A stretch of 42,115 nt of DNA from Nitrospirales bacterium (GTDB lineage Bacteria > Nitrospirota > Nitrospiria > Nitrospirales > UBA8639): contig JAJDBO010000011.1 in assembly GCA_029261305.1 (NCBI GenBank), forward strand, positions 1 to 42,115. Direction: 5' to 3'. The first letter of the stretch is position 1; every line of letters begins with the position of its first letter. Shown in pieces: positions 41,784 through 42,115 of the stretch. The notes below the pieces were generated by a model. That model was not told the origin of the DNA. It searched no databases and saw only the letters and a list, made by a program, of their open reading frames with translations. A program made the position numbers and the translations under genes.

Positions 41784-42115
41784 ATGGGTGCCATCACATC
41801 TTTTTATCCAGAGTTTGTTGCCAATCAAATTCTGACGAATGCCCAATTAAATCAATTACGTGATCATCTTGATCACCAGGACCGTCTTACTCGAGTTCGG
41901 TTAATCGGAACCGGAATTGTGTGTGGCCTCAATTGGGCTCTTGAATCGGATAAATCTTCGATTTCCATAACGGAAGGATATGGCGTGACTTCCGATGGTT
42001 ACGTGATTACCTTACCAGCAACGCAATTCACTCATTATCGAACCTATCTGGATCCTAGAGAAAAAGATAATGGCCCTCGGTATGGGTTATGGGCGTCTCT
42101 TGGGAAAGACGTGGT
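41784..42115 (+). CDS. eCIS-associated protein, 5' part (runs off window)
   Basis: ATG 41784 with GAGG nearby; 110 codons in the window. MGAITSFYPEFVANQILTN and AQLNQLRDHLDHQDRLTRVRLIGTGIVCGLNW match a family that follows the Afp12-like gene in Bacteroidetes-type eCIS loci. Function unknown; probably baseplate-peripheral. Truncated by the window end. Confidence 0.75.
   Translation, partial: MGAITSFYPEFVANQILTNAQLNQLRDHLDHQDRLTRVRLIGTGIVCGLNWALESDKSSISITEGYGVTSDGYVITLPATQFTHYRTYLDPREKDNGPRYGLWASLGKDV

Noticed and set aside
1..42115. CRISPR arrays, tRNA or rRNA genes
   Set aside because: No regularly spaced direct repeats, cloverleaf or rRNA-like blocks noticed; a tRNAscan/Infernal run would be decisive.
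25573..42115. Prophage or type VI secretion system
   Set aside because: No capsid, terminase or portal and no TssJLM/ClpV genes in view; DUF4255, DUF5908, LysM and the giant Afp11/12 proteins point to eCIS.

Overview
The window looks like chromosomal DNA of a Gram-negative, flagellated, B12-synthesising bacterium of moderate GC. A PEP-CTERM protein, a FlgM-type anti-sigma factor, sigma-54 control and the general protein flavour suggest Nitrospirota (Nitrospira-like). That assignment is an inference from gene content, not from a marker gene.

Bases 1-19,400 are mostly ordinary chromosome in short transcription units: the 3' end of pyruvate phosphate dikinase (with a Lys/Ala-rich tail), ribD, elbB, a palindrome-rich intergenic repeat, a small membrane protein, a secreted esterase, a PEP-CTERM protein behind a sigma-54 promoter and a 21-codon leader ORF, cobyric acid synthase, a metal-handling group (Fur-family regulator, MerC-like protein, His-rich protein), DAHP synthase, PilZ and FlgM regulators, an FNR-like oxidoreductase, a glycosyltransferase, several lipoproteins and small proteins, and an HTH regulator/J-domain pair.

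Bases 19,400-23,800 are a mosaic island. They hold a non-coding AT-rich stretch with short repeats, a strikingly GC-rich subtilisin-like protease gene flanked by imperfect 19-bp inverted repeats, and a decayed IS6-family transposase with one terminal repeat left. Two copies of a GATACA-type palindromic site lie on either side of the protease gene.

Bases 23,800-42,115 carry the main system: a sigma-54 enhancer-binding activator followed by a long co-directional operon for an extracellular contractile injection system (eCIS, Afp/PVC-like). The order is small winged-helix-like protein, Afp16-like cap (DUF4255), an unrecognised 361-aa protein, sheath, two tube proteins, DUF5908, LysM baseplate/hub protein, VgrG-like spike, PAAR tip, gp25-like baseplate protein, a very large Afp11-like baseplate protein, a very large Afp12-like protein with a duplicated beta-sandwich insert, and the start of another eCIS protein running off the end. 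A near-consensus -24/-12 promoter stands just before the first operon gene and another before the activator gene, so the injection system is probably switched on by its own sigma-54 activator. The AAA+ ATPase, tail fibre and length-control genes expected in such loci are not in the window and probably lie downstream.
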